Assembly: GCF_042432495.1 (NCBI RefSeq) | Contig: NZ_JBHLXC010000001.1 | Location: forward strand, 186,001 to 250,000 | From: Pseudochelatococcus lubricantis | Lineage (GTDB): Bacteria > Pseudomonadota > Alphaproteobacteria > Rhizobiales > Beijerinckiaceae | Direction: 5' to 3' | Length of the DNA: 64,000 nt | In this document: positions 8,319 through 16,040 of the stretch, piece by piece | Layout: each line of letters begins with the position of its first letter | Numbering within the stretch: position 1 is the first letter of the stretch | The notes under the pieces: generated by a model | The model's database searches: none | What the model saw: the letters and a program-made list of their open reading frames with translations, nothing else | Told to the model about the DNA's origin: nothing | Position numbers and translations under genes: made by a program

Positions 8319-9125
8319 TCAGCGCACGCTGCCGCTGCCGCCGGTCAGTTCCGCGATGGCCTGGCCCGCGCCTTCCGGTCCCAGCGCCGTGTAGCCGCCG
8401 TCTACCTTGAGTTCGGAGCCGGTGGTGAAGCTTGCCTCGTCCGACAGCAGGAACAGCACGCCCGCCGCCACTTCGGCGCCGCGGCCGACCCGCCCGAGCA
8501 CGTGGTACTTCCCGCCCACGCGGTCGGCCTTTTCCTGATCGTTGCCGGACAGGCCGGCGATGGGATCGCTCCATATCCAGCCCGCGATCACGGTGTTGGC
8601 GCGGATACCGTCCGTCGCGTAATCCAGCGCCTGCGAACGGGTGAGATGCAGGATCGCGGCCTTGGAAACCGGATAGGTCCAGCGGCCGGATTGCGCCGCG
8701 TACGCGCTGATCGATGAGATGTTGACGATGGCGCCCCTCGTCTTGGCCAGATGCGGCCGTGCCTTCTCGCTCAGCAGTGCGCTTGAGACGACGTTCGTAT
8801 TGAGTGTGTTGAGCCACGACTCGCGGCTGCTCGCCGCGCCGTCGTCGTCATAGACAGCCGCGTTGTTGACGACGAAATCCAGCCGTCCGAGCGCGGCGGC
8901 TGCGGCCACCAGCGCATCGAGGTCCTCGTCCCTGCGGATGTCGGCCGCGACATAGCGCACCTTGTCGCCCAGTTCGCGGGCGATGGCCTCGCCGGCTTCC
9001 TTGCCGCGCGCGCCGATGACCACTGTCACGCCGGCCGCGGCCAGCGCCTTTGTGATGTCCAGCCCGATGCTGGCCGCGCCGCCGGTGACGATGGCGACTT
9101 TTCCGTTCAAGCCTGACATTGGCAT
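8319..9125 (-). CDS. Short-chain dehydrogenase/reductase (SDR)
   Basis: A 268-residue classical SDR. Cofactor motif TGGAASIG (14-21; the usual third glycine is Ala/Ser), NNAA (87-90), catalytic Ser138, Tyr151 and Lys155 (YPVSK). It would use NAD(P) to interconvert an alcohol and a ketone. It is the last gene after the StyA-like monooxygenase (45-bp gap), so it may oxidise the diol or alcohol produced from the monooxygenase product, as the SDR does in indole degradation clusters; this is inference from neighbourhood. Start at 9125 has AGGGGAAG upstream. Confidence 0.9.
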   Translation of the reverse strand: MPMSGLNGKVAIVTGGAASIGLDITKALAAAGVTVVIGARGKEAGEAIARELGDKVRYVAADIRRDEDLDALVAAAAALGRLDFVVNNAAVYDDDGAASSRESWLNTLNTNVVSSALLSEKARPHLAKTRGAIVNISSISAYAAQSGRWTYPVSKAAILHLTRSQALDYATDGIRANTVIAGWIWSDPIAGLSGNDQEKADRVGGKYHVLGRVGRGAEVAAGVLFLLSDEASFTTGSELKVDGGYTALGPEGAGQAIAELTGGSGSVR

Positions 9126-9170
9126 GCTTCCCCTGAATTCTGATTGTTGCGTGTCATTATGGCCGTCCCG

Positions 9171-10388
9171 TCATGCCGCCTGTTCCAGGAATGCATCGGC
9201 GGCATGCGGATCGGCAATGATGGGGAAAAAGGTGCGCGGGTCGTTGAAGCCGTTCACGAACCAGTGCGCCACGCGCGGGTCGTGCTGGGCGGCACCCAGC
9301 AGCTTCTGCAGATTGTCCGTGGGCGGCAGCAGGGTGCCGTTCGTCCACTCTACCACGAACCGTGCGTAATCCCAGTAGCGCTCGAAGGCGCCCTGCATGA
9401 AGGCGGCGTCGAACGGCCGGTCGCCGTGGTCGAGGATCGCCGCGAGGTAGGCGGCAGCGGCATGGCTGGCGTTGTTCGATCCCTGCCCGGTGATGGGATC
9501 GTTGAGGCACACGGAATCGCCCATGCCGAGCGCGAGCCCGCCGCACGGCAACGTCAGGACCGGCCTGCGCACGGTCGGCGGGAAACGGCCGGCGAGAACG
9601 CCGAGGTCGTCCGTCAGCACGCAGTCCTTGCTGCGTTCGTATTCGCCCGGCACGAACTCCCGGAGGATGCGCAGGCTTTCCGCGAGATGTTCCTGCGGGC
9701 TCCCGACGCTGGCCCAGTTGTCCATCGGCCCGCCGATGGCGCCCTCGAAGACCATGATCTCACAGGCGCCGCTCAGGGTAAGCGCGGGGAAGACGAAGTA
9801 TTCGCCGATGCCGGGCATGAAGTTGAAGTTGACGGCCGTATGCTCCTGGCGCGGGCGCATGCCGTGCACGTAGGTCAGCGCGAGCGATCGTTGCGGCTTG
9901 TCGAAGCGCGAGCGGGTATCGTCCCGCTGGAACAGCTTGCCGATCTCGCCCTTGCCGGAGGCGACGATCACGAGGTCGCTTTCCTTGTGCAGCGCCTCCA
10001 GTTCGGGAATGCCGACGTCGGCTATGCGCAGTTCCCCGCCCGCCGCGACGAATGCATCCATCCAGCGGGGCATCTTGAGCCGCTGGTCGATGGCCTGCGC
10101 CGGGGCATTCAGCCGGGACGACCACTTCATGACGTTTCCGCCGCCGGGGCCGAGCAGGGCGAACTGGATACCCTCGACCGGCACCTCGCCGTCCCAGAAA
10201 TCGAGGCCGATGTCGCGCTCGTTCTGCAGCGCGCGGTCGAACATGCATTGGCTGGAGGTGACACGTCCGTTGCGGATCTGCTCGCCGGTCTGGTTGGAGG
10301 TAATCACCACCTCGTAGCCGTGTTTGAGCAGCCCGACGCCGAGCTGCAGTCCGGCCTGGCCCGCGCCGACGATAGCGATTTTCGACAT
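9171..10388 (-). CDS. StyA-like two-component FAD monooxygenase, oxygenase subunit (styrene/indole type)
   Basis: A 405-residue protein, close to the ~415 of styrene monooxygenase StyA. FAD site IVGAGQAGLQLG (5-16) is followed by the family features QCMFDRALQNERDIGLDFW, NAPAQAIDQRLKMP, DLVIVASGKGEIGKLF and FDKPQRSLALTYVHG, all of which have direct StyA counterparts. The C-terminal half has GLALGMGDSVCLNDPITGQGSNNASHAAA, the FAD-pyrophosphate region. StyA uses reduced FAD from a separate reductase to epoxidise styrene or oxidise indole. The matching reductase is at 11669. Start is the ATG at 10386-10388 with AGAGGAAGAA upstream; an open frame continues further upstream but has no homology. Confidence 0.9.
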   Translation of the reverse strand: MSKIAIVGAGQAGLQLGVGLLKHGYEVVITSNQTGEQIRNGRVTSSQCMFDRALQNERDIGLDFWDGEVPVEGIQFALLGPGGGNVMKWSSRLNAPAQAIDQRLKMPRWMDAFVAAGGELRIADVGIPELEALHKESDLVIVASGKGEIGKLFQRDDTRSRFDKPQRSLALTYVHGMRPRQEHTAVNFNFMPGIGEYFVFPALTLSGACEIMVFEGAIGGPMDNWASVGSPQEHLAESLRILREFVPGEYERSKDCVLTDDLGVLAGRFPPTVRRPVLTLPCGGLALGMGDSVCLNDPITGQGSNNASHAAAAYLAAILDHGDRPFDAAFMQGAFERYWDYARFVVEWTNGTLLPPTDNLQKLLGAAQHDPRVAHWFVNGFNDPRTFFPIIADPHAADAFLEQAA

Positions 10389-10617
10389 TTCTTCCTCTCT
10401 GTTATGGTTTTCAGTCATAAGAAAGTGAAAAATAGTACCGTTAGAGACTATGCGGGGAGCGCGGCGGCTGTGCGAAAATTGCGGAATATTGCGATGATCC
10501 CGCGCTGCGGCCGCGACATCTGTCCGGAGGTGTCGGCCGGACATGCCGCGCAAAAGCATGCGGCGCCCGGTGTCGCCCGGGCGCCGTTCGTCTGCAGCCG
10601 TTGATGACCGTGGCGCG
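10389..10617. promoter_or_regulatory. Leader region of the monooxygenase gene
   Basis: This 229-bp gap separates the outer-membrane protein gene from the StyA-like gene, both on the minus strand. It has an AT-rich stretch at 10405-10450 that could hold a promoter, repeated CGCAAT half-sites at about 10475-10500, and a hairpin at 10561-10586. The oxygenase and SDR may therefore be transcribed separately from the genes upstream of them. Confidence 0.45.
10561..10586 (-). terminator. Probable intrinsic terminator after the outer-membrane protein gene
   Basis: CGGCGCCCG and CGGGCGCCG form a perfect 9-bp stem around an 8-nt loop. Read on the minus strand, it lies 32 bp after the stop of the outer-membrane protein gene and is followed by GCATGCTTTTGC, a short T-run. 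Confidence 0.55.
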
Positions 10618-11616
10618 CTATTCGAAGTGGTGGACGTAGCGCAGCACGTATCGTTGTCCTTCCGGCCGGTTGCGCGCGGCAAACTCGTGGTAACCGTTGA
10701 CGAACAGGAAGTTGTTCTTGTCGAAGCCGTAGACCGCGCCGGGGCCCAGCGCCCATACGCGCTCCTTGCTGCCGGGTTGGCTCAGGCCGTTCACCCGCGT
10801 GTTCGTGGTCTGCTGGAGCCAGTAGCCGTTGAGCCCGACCCGCAGCTTCTCCGTCACCGCGTATTCGGTGGCGAAGTTCGCGTGTACGGCCTGCCCGGCG
10901 CGCGTATTGACCGTGCCGATGCCGTGGGACAGCGCCGGATCGGTGTTGGTGTCGTTCCACAGGTAGTGCAGCCGGGCGGAAACCGTCCATTTCGGCGTGA
11001 TGAAGAACGTGCCGGCGATATAGGGATTGAAGGACCAGAAGTTCGCCCCCGGATTGACCGCCGCGGTCCGGTCGTAGTGTCCGGTCGGCGCAATGAACTG
11101 GGCCTCGATGCGGGCAACGAAGCGCGGGCCGTTCGCGCCCATGATCGGGTCGAACTGGTAGAACGGGCCGATGACGATGTCTGCCATCCCCCGCTCCGCC
11201 CGGAGCGCCGCTCCGCCGAGGCCGTCGTCGGTGTCCGCTCCCAGCACATAGGGGACGAGGAGGCTGACGCCGAACGCGCCCGGCCCGAGCTTCGCCGGGG
11301 AAAGATACATGAACTGCGTTATGCCCGCGAAGATCGAAACATCCTGCTTGGGGAGCGCGAGGCGGTTGCCCTGGCTGTCGGTGAGCCTGTTCGCCGTGTA
11401 GTACTGGAAGTACTGTGCCGCGTACCAGCCCGGTCCCGAGGGCGGTGCGCCGTCCAGAAAACTGGTCAGGCCGAGGTTGACGGTCGGCAGATCGTTGGCA
11501 CGAAGCTCGGGAACCGCAAGAACCGAAAAAGCGCAGGTCAGGCCTATGCAAAGCCGGCGGCGGAACTTCCCCACGGACCCTGCTTTGCTTGCCTCGCGCC
11601 TGAAATCCAATAGCAT
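10618..11616 (-). CDS. Outer-membrane transport protein, phenol-degradation MetA/SphA type
   Basis: A 332-residue protein with an N-terminal signal peptide (RRRLCIGLTCAFSVLAVPELRA, cut near residue 40 by the LRA-ND pattern). The rest is beta-rich with alternating aromatic residues and ends in HHF-E, resembling the 'phenol MetA degradation' / SphA family of outer-membrane proteins found in aromatic-hydrocarbon operons. The TGHYD and PYIAGTFF segments are typical of this family. It likely helps hydrophobic substrates across the outer membrane. ATG at 11616 has AGGGGC upstream. It sits between the flavin reductase and the monooxygenase, which supports a hydrophobic aromatic substrate. Confidence 0.75.
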   Translation of the reverse strand: MLLDFRREASKAGSVGKFRRRLCIGLTCAFSVLAVPELRANDLPTVNLGLTSFLDGAPPSGPGWYAAQYFQYYTANRLTDSQGNRLALPKQDVSIFAGITQFMYLSPAKLGPGAFGVSLLVPYVLGADTDDGLGGAALRAERGMADIVIGPFYQFDPIMGANGPRFVARIEAQFIAPTGHYDRTAAVNPGANFWSFNPYIAGTFFITPKWTVSARLHYLWNDTNTDPALSHGIGTVNTRAGQAVHANFATEYAVTEKLRVGLNGYWLQQTTNTRVNGLSQPGSKERVWALGPGAVYGFDKNNFLFVNGYHEFAARNRPEGQRYVLRYVHHFE

Positions 11617-11668
11617 GTTTGCCCCTCTGGTCGTTGATATTGAGATAGTCGGCGGTGAAAATCTTGAA

Positions 11669-12178
11669 TCAGCCCAGGCTGTGCCAGCGCCGGTCGAGAT
11701 AGACGAGTGCATCGATATCGGCGCTCTCCGTCGCACAGGCCACGTTTCCCTCCAGCAGAGTGGCGGTGACGAGCGTTGCGCCCTCGACGGGCGTCGTGCC
11801 TGTCAATCGGGCGCGGAACCAGGTTTCGACGCTGCGGTAGCGCGGCTCCCCGGTGGGCAGGCGCTCCCAGTCGATCCCGGAGCCGAAGCGGTCGGCGCCG
11901 CTGCTGGCGCAGAGGCGGGCCAGTTCCTGATCGGCATAGCGCAGGAAGTGAACGACGATCGTCTCCGCTTTCACGATCGCCTCCGAGGCGCGCGACGAAG
12001 AGGACAGCGAAAAGGCGACCACCGGCGGCGCGGCGCAGACCGAAATCAGCGAACTGACGGTCAGCGCGACGGGTCCGTTCTCCGTGTCGGCGGTAATGAT
12101 CGCCACGCCCGCCGGGTGGCGGCGGAAAGCGTCGCGGAAGGCGTTTGTCATCGGACGTGTCTGGGTCATCGTGGACAT
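11669..12178 (-). CDS. NAD(P)H:flavin oxidoreductase (reductase component, StyB/HpaC type)
   Basis: A 169-residue flavin reductase-like protein. Motifs: FRRHPAGVAIITAD, VALTVSSLISVCAAPPVVAFSLSSSSRA (flavin-binding, residues 35-65) and the C-terminal YLDRRWHSLG. The family reduces free FAD or FMN with NAD(P)H and feeds it to a partner oxygenase. Two candidate partners lie in the same gene train: the StyA-like protein (9171) and the acyl-CoA-dehydrogenase-like monooxygenase (13645). Its start overlaps the end of the carboxylesterase gene by 13 bp, so translation is probably coupled. Confidence 0.9.
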   Translation of the reverse strand: MSTMTQTRPMTNAFRDAFRRHPAGVAIITADTENGPVALTVSSLISVCAAPPVVAFSLSSSSRASEAIVKAETIVVHFLRYADQELARLCASSGADRFGSGIDWERLPTGEPRYRSVETWFRARLTGTTPVEGATLVTATLLEGNVACATESADIDALVYLDRRWHSLG

Positions 12179-13572
12179 TCCTGATCCTGCGTTTCCTGAT
12201 CCTGCATCGGCCCGTAGCCCTCTCCGAGGATGCCGGCAGGGGCCTGATGGCGGCCGGCGACGAAATCCGCCAGATCCCGGCGAACCTCGGCGCTCAGCCG
12301 TTCGAAATCGTCTGCGCGCCAGCCGTGGAGCATCGGCGCGTCATGCCAGTCGCCGGCGTTGCCGAACTGGAACGGCAGATCGAGGCAATGCGCCGCACCC
12401 AGCTCCGGCAGACCCGCCAGCGCCGCAAATGCGCGCGATGTCACTGTGCAGCCCCGTTTTCGGGCCGATGCGGCAATGTCTTGCGCGAACCGGCCGAACG
12501 TCTGCCACGACGCGAGCGCGATGGTTTCGGTCCGATCCGCCGGCCAAGTGGCGGGAGAGGGCGGACAGGCCGGCTGTGCCGGGGTCTGAAGGCTGCGCGG
12601 GGCGCGAAGGGTGGCGGTTGCCTCGGCCGAGCCGGAGGGGTGGGGTGGCAGGAAAACCGACATTTCGTGCCACGTGATCCGCACATGGAGTGCGCGGACA
12701 TGCAGCGGTCTGTCCGCACCGGCATCCTCCGTGGGCCAGACGGGCAGATACATCGGCGGGATCGCTCCCGGATTTTGCGGCGTCCGCGCCAGAACCTCTC
12801 CACCGGCCCGCAGCAGCGCTTCTGAAGCCGTCTCGTCCGCCCGCCCCGGAAAGGTGGCCTCGGCCACCTTTCCGGTAAAGGCGTGACGGTATGCGGGAGT
12901 CCACGGCGTGATCTGCGGGATGCTCAACAGCGCGGCCTGCCGGAACAGCCCCCGCGCCGCCGGCAGGCCGGCCAGCGCCCACGCATACCAGGCGCCGGCC
13001 GACTGGCCGGCAAGGGTTACCCTGTCCGGATCGCCGCCGAAGTCCCGGATACATCGCTGCACCCATTCCAGTGCGGCGAGCAGATCGCCGATCGGGCGAT
13101 GGCCGTCGCCCGGCCCCTTGTCCTCAAGATGCCCCGCCGGACCAAGGCGATAATTCAGGGTGACGACGACCATCCCGCCGGCCGCCAGCCGTTCGCCGCG
13201 ATACCAGCGCGCCGCGCCGCCGCCGCTGACCCAGGCGCCGCCGTGGAGGAACACCAGCACGGGCAGGCCGTCTGCCCCTTCCGGAGTCCAGACATTGAGA
13301 TAGAACGCCTCATCACGCTGCGGGTTCTCGCGGATGCCCGGCCCCATCACCCGCTCCAGCCGGCTGGGCAACTGCGGAAAGACCGGCACGCCGGTCAGTT
13401 CCGCCGTTTCGAACTGGCCTTCCGCGGGCGTGACCGGGGAACGGGGATTGCCGGGTTGCGACAACCGCCCATATCTGAGGCCGTAATAGCACTCGGCGCC
13501 GTTTCGCAGCACACCCAGGGCAGTTCCGCGCCGAAGGCTGTGTCGGCCGTCATTCTCCGCAAGGTTCGGCAT
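12166..13572 (-). CDS. Type-B carboxylesterase
   Basis: A 468-residue alpha/beta hydrolase of the carboxylesterase type-B family. Oxyanion hole LVFLHGGAWVSGG (about 107-119), nucleophile elbow LAGQSAGA with Ser191, and YLNVWTP near residue 91 as in all family members. The protein is shorter than typical (500-550), and its middle (PPHPSGSAEATATL to PATWPADRTE) is proline-rich and divergent. The acid and histidine of the triad are less clear; a histidine in GAAHCLDLPFQFGN is the likely base. It would cleave an ester or lactone. ATG at 13572 has AGGAGC upstream; a longer frame exists but lacks a site. Overlaps the reductase start by 13 bp. Confidence 0.85.
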   Translation of the reverse strand: MPNLAENDGRHSLRRGTALGVLRNGAECYYGLRYGRLSQPGNPRSPVTPAEGQFETAELTGVPVFPQLPSRLERVMGPGIRENPQRDEAFYLNVWTPEGADGLPVLVFLHGGAWVSGGGAARWYRGERLAAGGMVVVTLNYRLGPAGHLEDKGPGDGHRPIGDLLAALEWVQRCIRDFGGDPDRVTLAGQSAGAWYAWALAGLPAARGLFRQAALLSIPQITPWTPAYRHAFTGKVAEATFPGRADETASEALLRAGGEVLARTPQNPGAIPPMYLPVWPTEDAGADRPLHVRALHVRITWHEMSVFLPPHPSGSAEATATLRAPRSLQTPAQPACPPSPATWPADRTETIALASWQTFGRFAQDIAASARKRGCTVTSRAFAALAGLPELGAAHCLDLPFQFGNAGDWHDAPMLHGWRADDFERLSAEVRRDLADFVAGRHQAPAGILGEGYGPMQDQETQDQECPR

Positions 13573-13644
13573 CGGCCGCTCCTGAAGCAGTTTCAGCAAA
13601 AGTGGACGCCGCTCTCGCGCCCGGAGTTGCATCGCAAAAATGGT

Positions 13645-14835
13645 CTAGACCAGCGGTGTCGGCGGAGCCACGCCAAGGATCGCCGCGCCGCCGATCTCGT
13701 AGCAGAGCGGGCTCGCGGCGATGGCATGGCGCACGCCCGTGTTCACGTCGCGCCACAGGCGGCCAAGGGGGTTGGCCTCGGCGAAAAGCGCGGTGCCGTG
13801 CAGCCAGGCGATGTCGTTCATCGCATCGGCGAGATTGTGAGTGGCATGGGCACAGCAATTGCGGATCATGGCCCGGTCCTGAAGCGACAGCGGTGTCGTT
13901 CCCTGCGCGGCGGCGTCGATGGTGTCGGCGGCGCGCTGCAGGAACATCTCCGCGGTGTCGATTTTCGCCCCTGCCGCGCCAATGCCCTGAACGAACGCGC
14001 CGGAGGTGTTCTGCGGCTGGTACTTCGAATAGGTCACAGGCCGTCTCGACGATGCCTGCGCCGTCAGTTCGAGCGCTGCTCTCGCCGCGCCGAGCGGACC
14101 CGAGATGATGACCGTCGGAAACATCGAGACCGGCGCGAGCCTCTGCAGGAAATGCGAATCCGCCGCCGCCTCGAAGCCCGGGCCGAGCAGGGTCTCTGCC
14201 CGCACCACCTGATCCGCCGGGACCCATTGATCCCGGGCGACGAAATTGTTGCTGCCGGTGCCGCGCATCCCGATCGTGAACCACGTATCCTTGATATCGT
14301 ACTGATCCCTGTGCAGCAGCACGTAGCCGGGCTCCTGCGGCGCATCCGGGCTCTCGCGGATCTGGACGACGCCGATGGCCCATTCCGAATTCAGGATGTT
14401 GGAGCCGAACGGCCACTCGCCCGTGACGCGATAGCCGTCGCGGTCGCGCACCGCGGTATTGCTCGATCCGACGATGACCGAGGCCATGCGCACCGGCCTG
14501 CCGTCGCAGAAAACCCGGTCGCGCGACGATTGCGGAAAACGCAGCGTCAGAAGCGACGAGACACTGGAGATGACCGCAATCCAGGCCGCGTTGGTGCAGT
14601 ATTGGCCGATGGCGCTCGCTACGTCGAGCAGCATCCGCGCGCCGCCTTCCTGCCCGCCGTTTTGCGCCAGCGTATTGATGCCGAAGACTCCCGTCGTCTC
14701 AAGTGCCGCGAGCGAGGCATCGGGAACGCGCCGCTCCCGGTCGGCCTGCGCCGCGTTTTCGTGCAGGATGGGGCCGATCTCGTGCACGCGGGCAATGATC
14801 TGGCTTGTCTGTTCGTTCTTGTAAGCGCTCGACAT
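13645..14835 (-). CDS. Acyl-CoA-dehydrogenase-like flavin monooxygenase (group D, HsaA/IacA type)
   Basis: A 396-residue protein with the acyl-CoA dehydrogenase fold but features of two-component aromatic hydroxylases: an N-terminal helical part (RVHEIGPILHENAAQADRER, PDASLAALETTGVFGI), QEGGARMLLDVASAIGQYCTNAAWI, the diagnostic WFTIGMRGTGSNNFV (about 208-222), and a C-terminal acyl-CoA_dh_2-type domain. Such proteins (HsaA, 4-hydroxyphenylacetate hydroxylase C2, indole-acetate IacA, naphthocyclinone hydroxylase) take reduced flavin from a separate reductase; they do not dehydrogenate CoA esters. The reductase at 11669 is an obvious partner. ATG at 14835 has GAGGGGAAC upstream. Substrate unknown. 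Confidence 0.82.
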   Translation of the reverse strand: MSSAYKNEQTSQIIARVHEIGPILHENAAQADRERRVPDASLAALETTGVFGINTLAQNGGQEGGARMLLDVASAIGQYCTNAAWIAVISSVSSLLTLRFPQSSRDRVFCDGRPVRMASVIVGSSNTAVRDRDGYRVTGEWPFGSNILNSEWAIGVVQIRESPDAPQEPGYVLLHRDQYDIKDTWFTIGMRGTGSNNFVARDQWVPADQVVRAETLLGPGFEAAADSHFLQRLAPVSMFPTVIISGPLGAARAALELTAQASSRRPVTYSKYQPQNTSGAFVQGIGAAGAKIDTAEMFLQRAADTIDAAAQGTTPLSLQDRAMIRNCCAHATHNLADAMNDIAWLHGTALFAEANPLGRLWRDVNTGVRHAIAASPLCYEIGGAAILGVAPPTPLV

Positions 14836-14845
14836 CCTGTTCCCC

Positions 14846-15250
14846 TCAGAAACCGAAGGCCTTGTTGACGGCGGCAAGATCCATGACCTCGCGCACCTCG
14901 ACAACCTTGCCCCCACGCACCGTCATCACGTCGACGATCTCAAGTTTCACCGTATTGCCGTTCCGCAACGTGGCGGATTCCTCCAGTTGCAGGATGCCGA
15001 CGCCCTTTTCCTCGTCGGCATAGAGCCCCTTCAACTGCATATCGAGTGTGCCCGGCCAGAAGGCCTGCGCCAGCCCGTCGAGCAATTCGCCGAAGAATCC
15101 GTCCCAGCCCCGATATGTTTTCGCGATCGGGCTGGTTCCTCCCACCACGGTCCAGATCAGATCTTCCGAGACGATTTGCTTCAGCGCGGCGTGGTCACCG
15201 GCACTGTGACCTTTCCAGAAGGCCTCGACCGTCTCCCTCACGCTCATCAT
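14846..15250 (-). CDS. NTF2-like (SnoaL/ketosteroid-isomerase fold) protein
   Basis: A 134-residue cone-shaped alpha+beta protein: SVRETVEAFWKGHSAGDHAALKQIVSEDLIW at the start, then TYRGWDGFFGELLDGL and a C-terminal sheet ending VVEVREVMDLA. The fold holds isomerases, cyclases, dehydratases and limonene-epoxide hydrolase, and Asp/Tyr positions that would tell these apart cannot be assigned by eye. Ten bases separate it from the monooxygenase gene. In an operon with epoxide-forming or diol-forming enzymes it may process an unstable oxygenated product. Start MM at 15250 or the second Met at 15247; GGAGAG lies upstream. Confidence 0.75.
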   Translation of the reverse strand: MMSVRETVEAFWKGHSAGDHAALKQIVSEDLIWTVVGGTSPIAKTYRGWDGFFGELLDGLAQAFWPGTLDMQLKGLYADEEKGVGILQLEESATLRNGNTVKLEIVDVMTVRGGKVVEVREVMDLAAVNKAFGF

Positions 15251-15387
15251 ACGCTCTCCTCATCGATTTTTATTTCCGCAAGGCATGCGGGGGCGGTACC
15301 CGGCCATGAGGCCGGACCCGTATCAATGTGTTGTTCTTTTTGGAAGCGGTCGCGGTGCCCTCGCGGGGCGTCCTGCCCGAACGTGGC

Positions 15388-15816
15388 TCAGACGAACTGG
15401 ATTTCGTGCTCGGCACCCAGCCGGACGACCTCGGCTGGATCGCTCAATCCGCTAATCGCGATCATGTAGTCATACATCCGGCCGGTCGGGGAAACGACGA
15501 CCAGCGCCCGTGCCAGCGCGTCCGAGCGGTTGTAGAGCGCGTGCGCGATACCCATCGGCAGGGAGACTGTGTCCCCGGCGCCGGCGTTGATGGTGCGGCC
15601 CTCCAGCTCGAATTCCATCACACCTTCGAGAATATGGAGGATCTCGTCCTGCGTCTCGTGGACATGTGTCGGCACGAAGCTGCCCGGCCCGAATTCCGCA
15701 TGCATGAGCAGCGACGACGGCGTCAGATGCAGGGGCCGGTAGGGTTGGCCCAGAATGGTCCACTTCTGGCCCTTGAAGCTGTCGTCGCCGGCAACGATGC
15801 CTTTGCTGAAATCCAT
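15388..15816 (-). CDS. Cupin-domain protein
   Basis: A 142-residue single-domain cupin. Motif 1 is FVPTHVHETQDEILHILEG (G-x5-HxH-x4-E pattern, His/His/Glu present), and motif 2 is INAGAGDTVSLPMGIAHALYN with the fourth metal ligand His. Such proteins bind Fe, Mn or Zn and may act as dioxygenases, isomerases or sensors; the reaction here is not readable. ATG at 15816 is preferred (GGGAGC upstream); a longer open frame to 15927 is arginine-rich and would run into the operator at 15922. It is the first gene of the minus-strand train and is divergent from the AraC gene. Confidence 0.8.
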   Translation of the reverse strand: MDFSKGIVAGDDSFKGQKWTILGQPYRPLHLTPSSLLMHAEFGPGSFVPTHVHETQDEILHILEGVMEFELEGRTINAGAGDTVSLPMGIAHALYNRSDALARALVVVSPTGRMYDYMIAISGLSDPAEVVRLGAEHEIQFV

Positions 15817-15921
15817 GATATTGCTCCCGTTTTCGATAGAAAGCCCCGATCGGGTGCCAACTGTGGCGTGAAACGCACGGCTGCGCCGGCGTCGCGCATT
15901 GCCCGAGGCAATTCCCCGATA

Positions 15922-15935
15922 TTTCAAGCTGAAAC
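15922..15935. promoter_or_regulatory. AraC-linked palindromic operator, copy 2 (cupin promoter)
   Basis: TTTCAAGCTGAAAC, 106 bp before the cupin start and on the reverse strand reading GTTTCAGCTTGAAA. It matches copies 1 and 3 in the AGCT core and the AAAC end and is bounded by GATA on one side. It likely controls the long minus-strand operon. Confidence 0.6.
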
Positions 15936-15945
15936 CTTTATCCCC

Positions 15946-15992
15946 TTGACGAACGTCTCGTGCGGACGTTTTTATATGGTTTAAGCTGAAAC
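15946..15992 (+). promoter_or_regulatory. Promoter and operator (copy 3) of the second AraC gene
   Basis: TTGACG (15946-15951) and TTTATA/TATATG (15971-15978) can act as -35 and -10 boxes with 19-21 bp spacing, slightly long, as is common for activator-dependent promoters. GTTTAAGCTGAAAC (15979-15992) directly follows, over the likely transcription start, in the same arrangement as the copy at 7260. A site there would fit autorepression. Confidence 0.58.
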
Positions 15993-16040
15993 TATATGCT
16001 CCCGGTCGTCTATCCGCTCGCTGCAGGGAATGTACGAATT

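Noticed and set aside
10389..10682. N-terminal extension of the StyA-like protein
   Set aside because: The open frame continues upstream, but the extension is unlike StyA proteins, covers a hairpin, and the ATG at 10388 has a strong ribosome site directly before the FAD motif.
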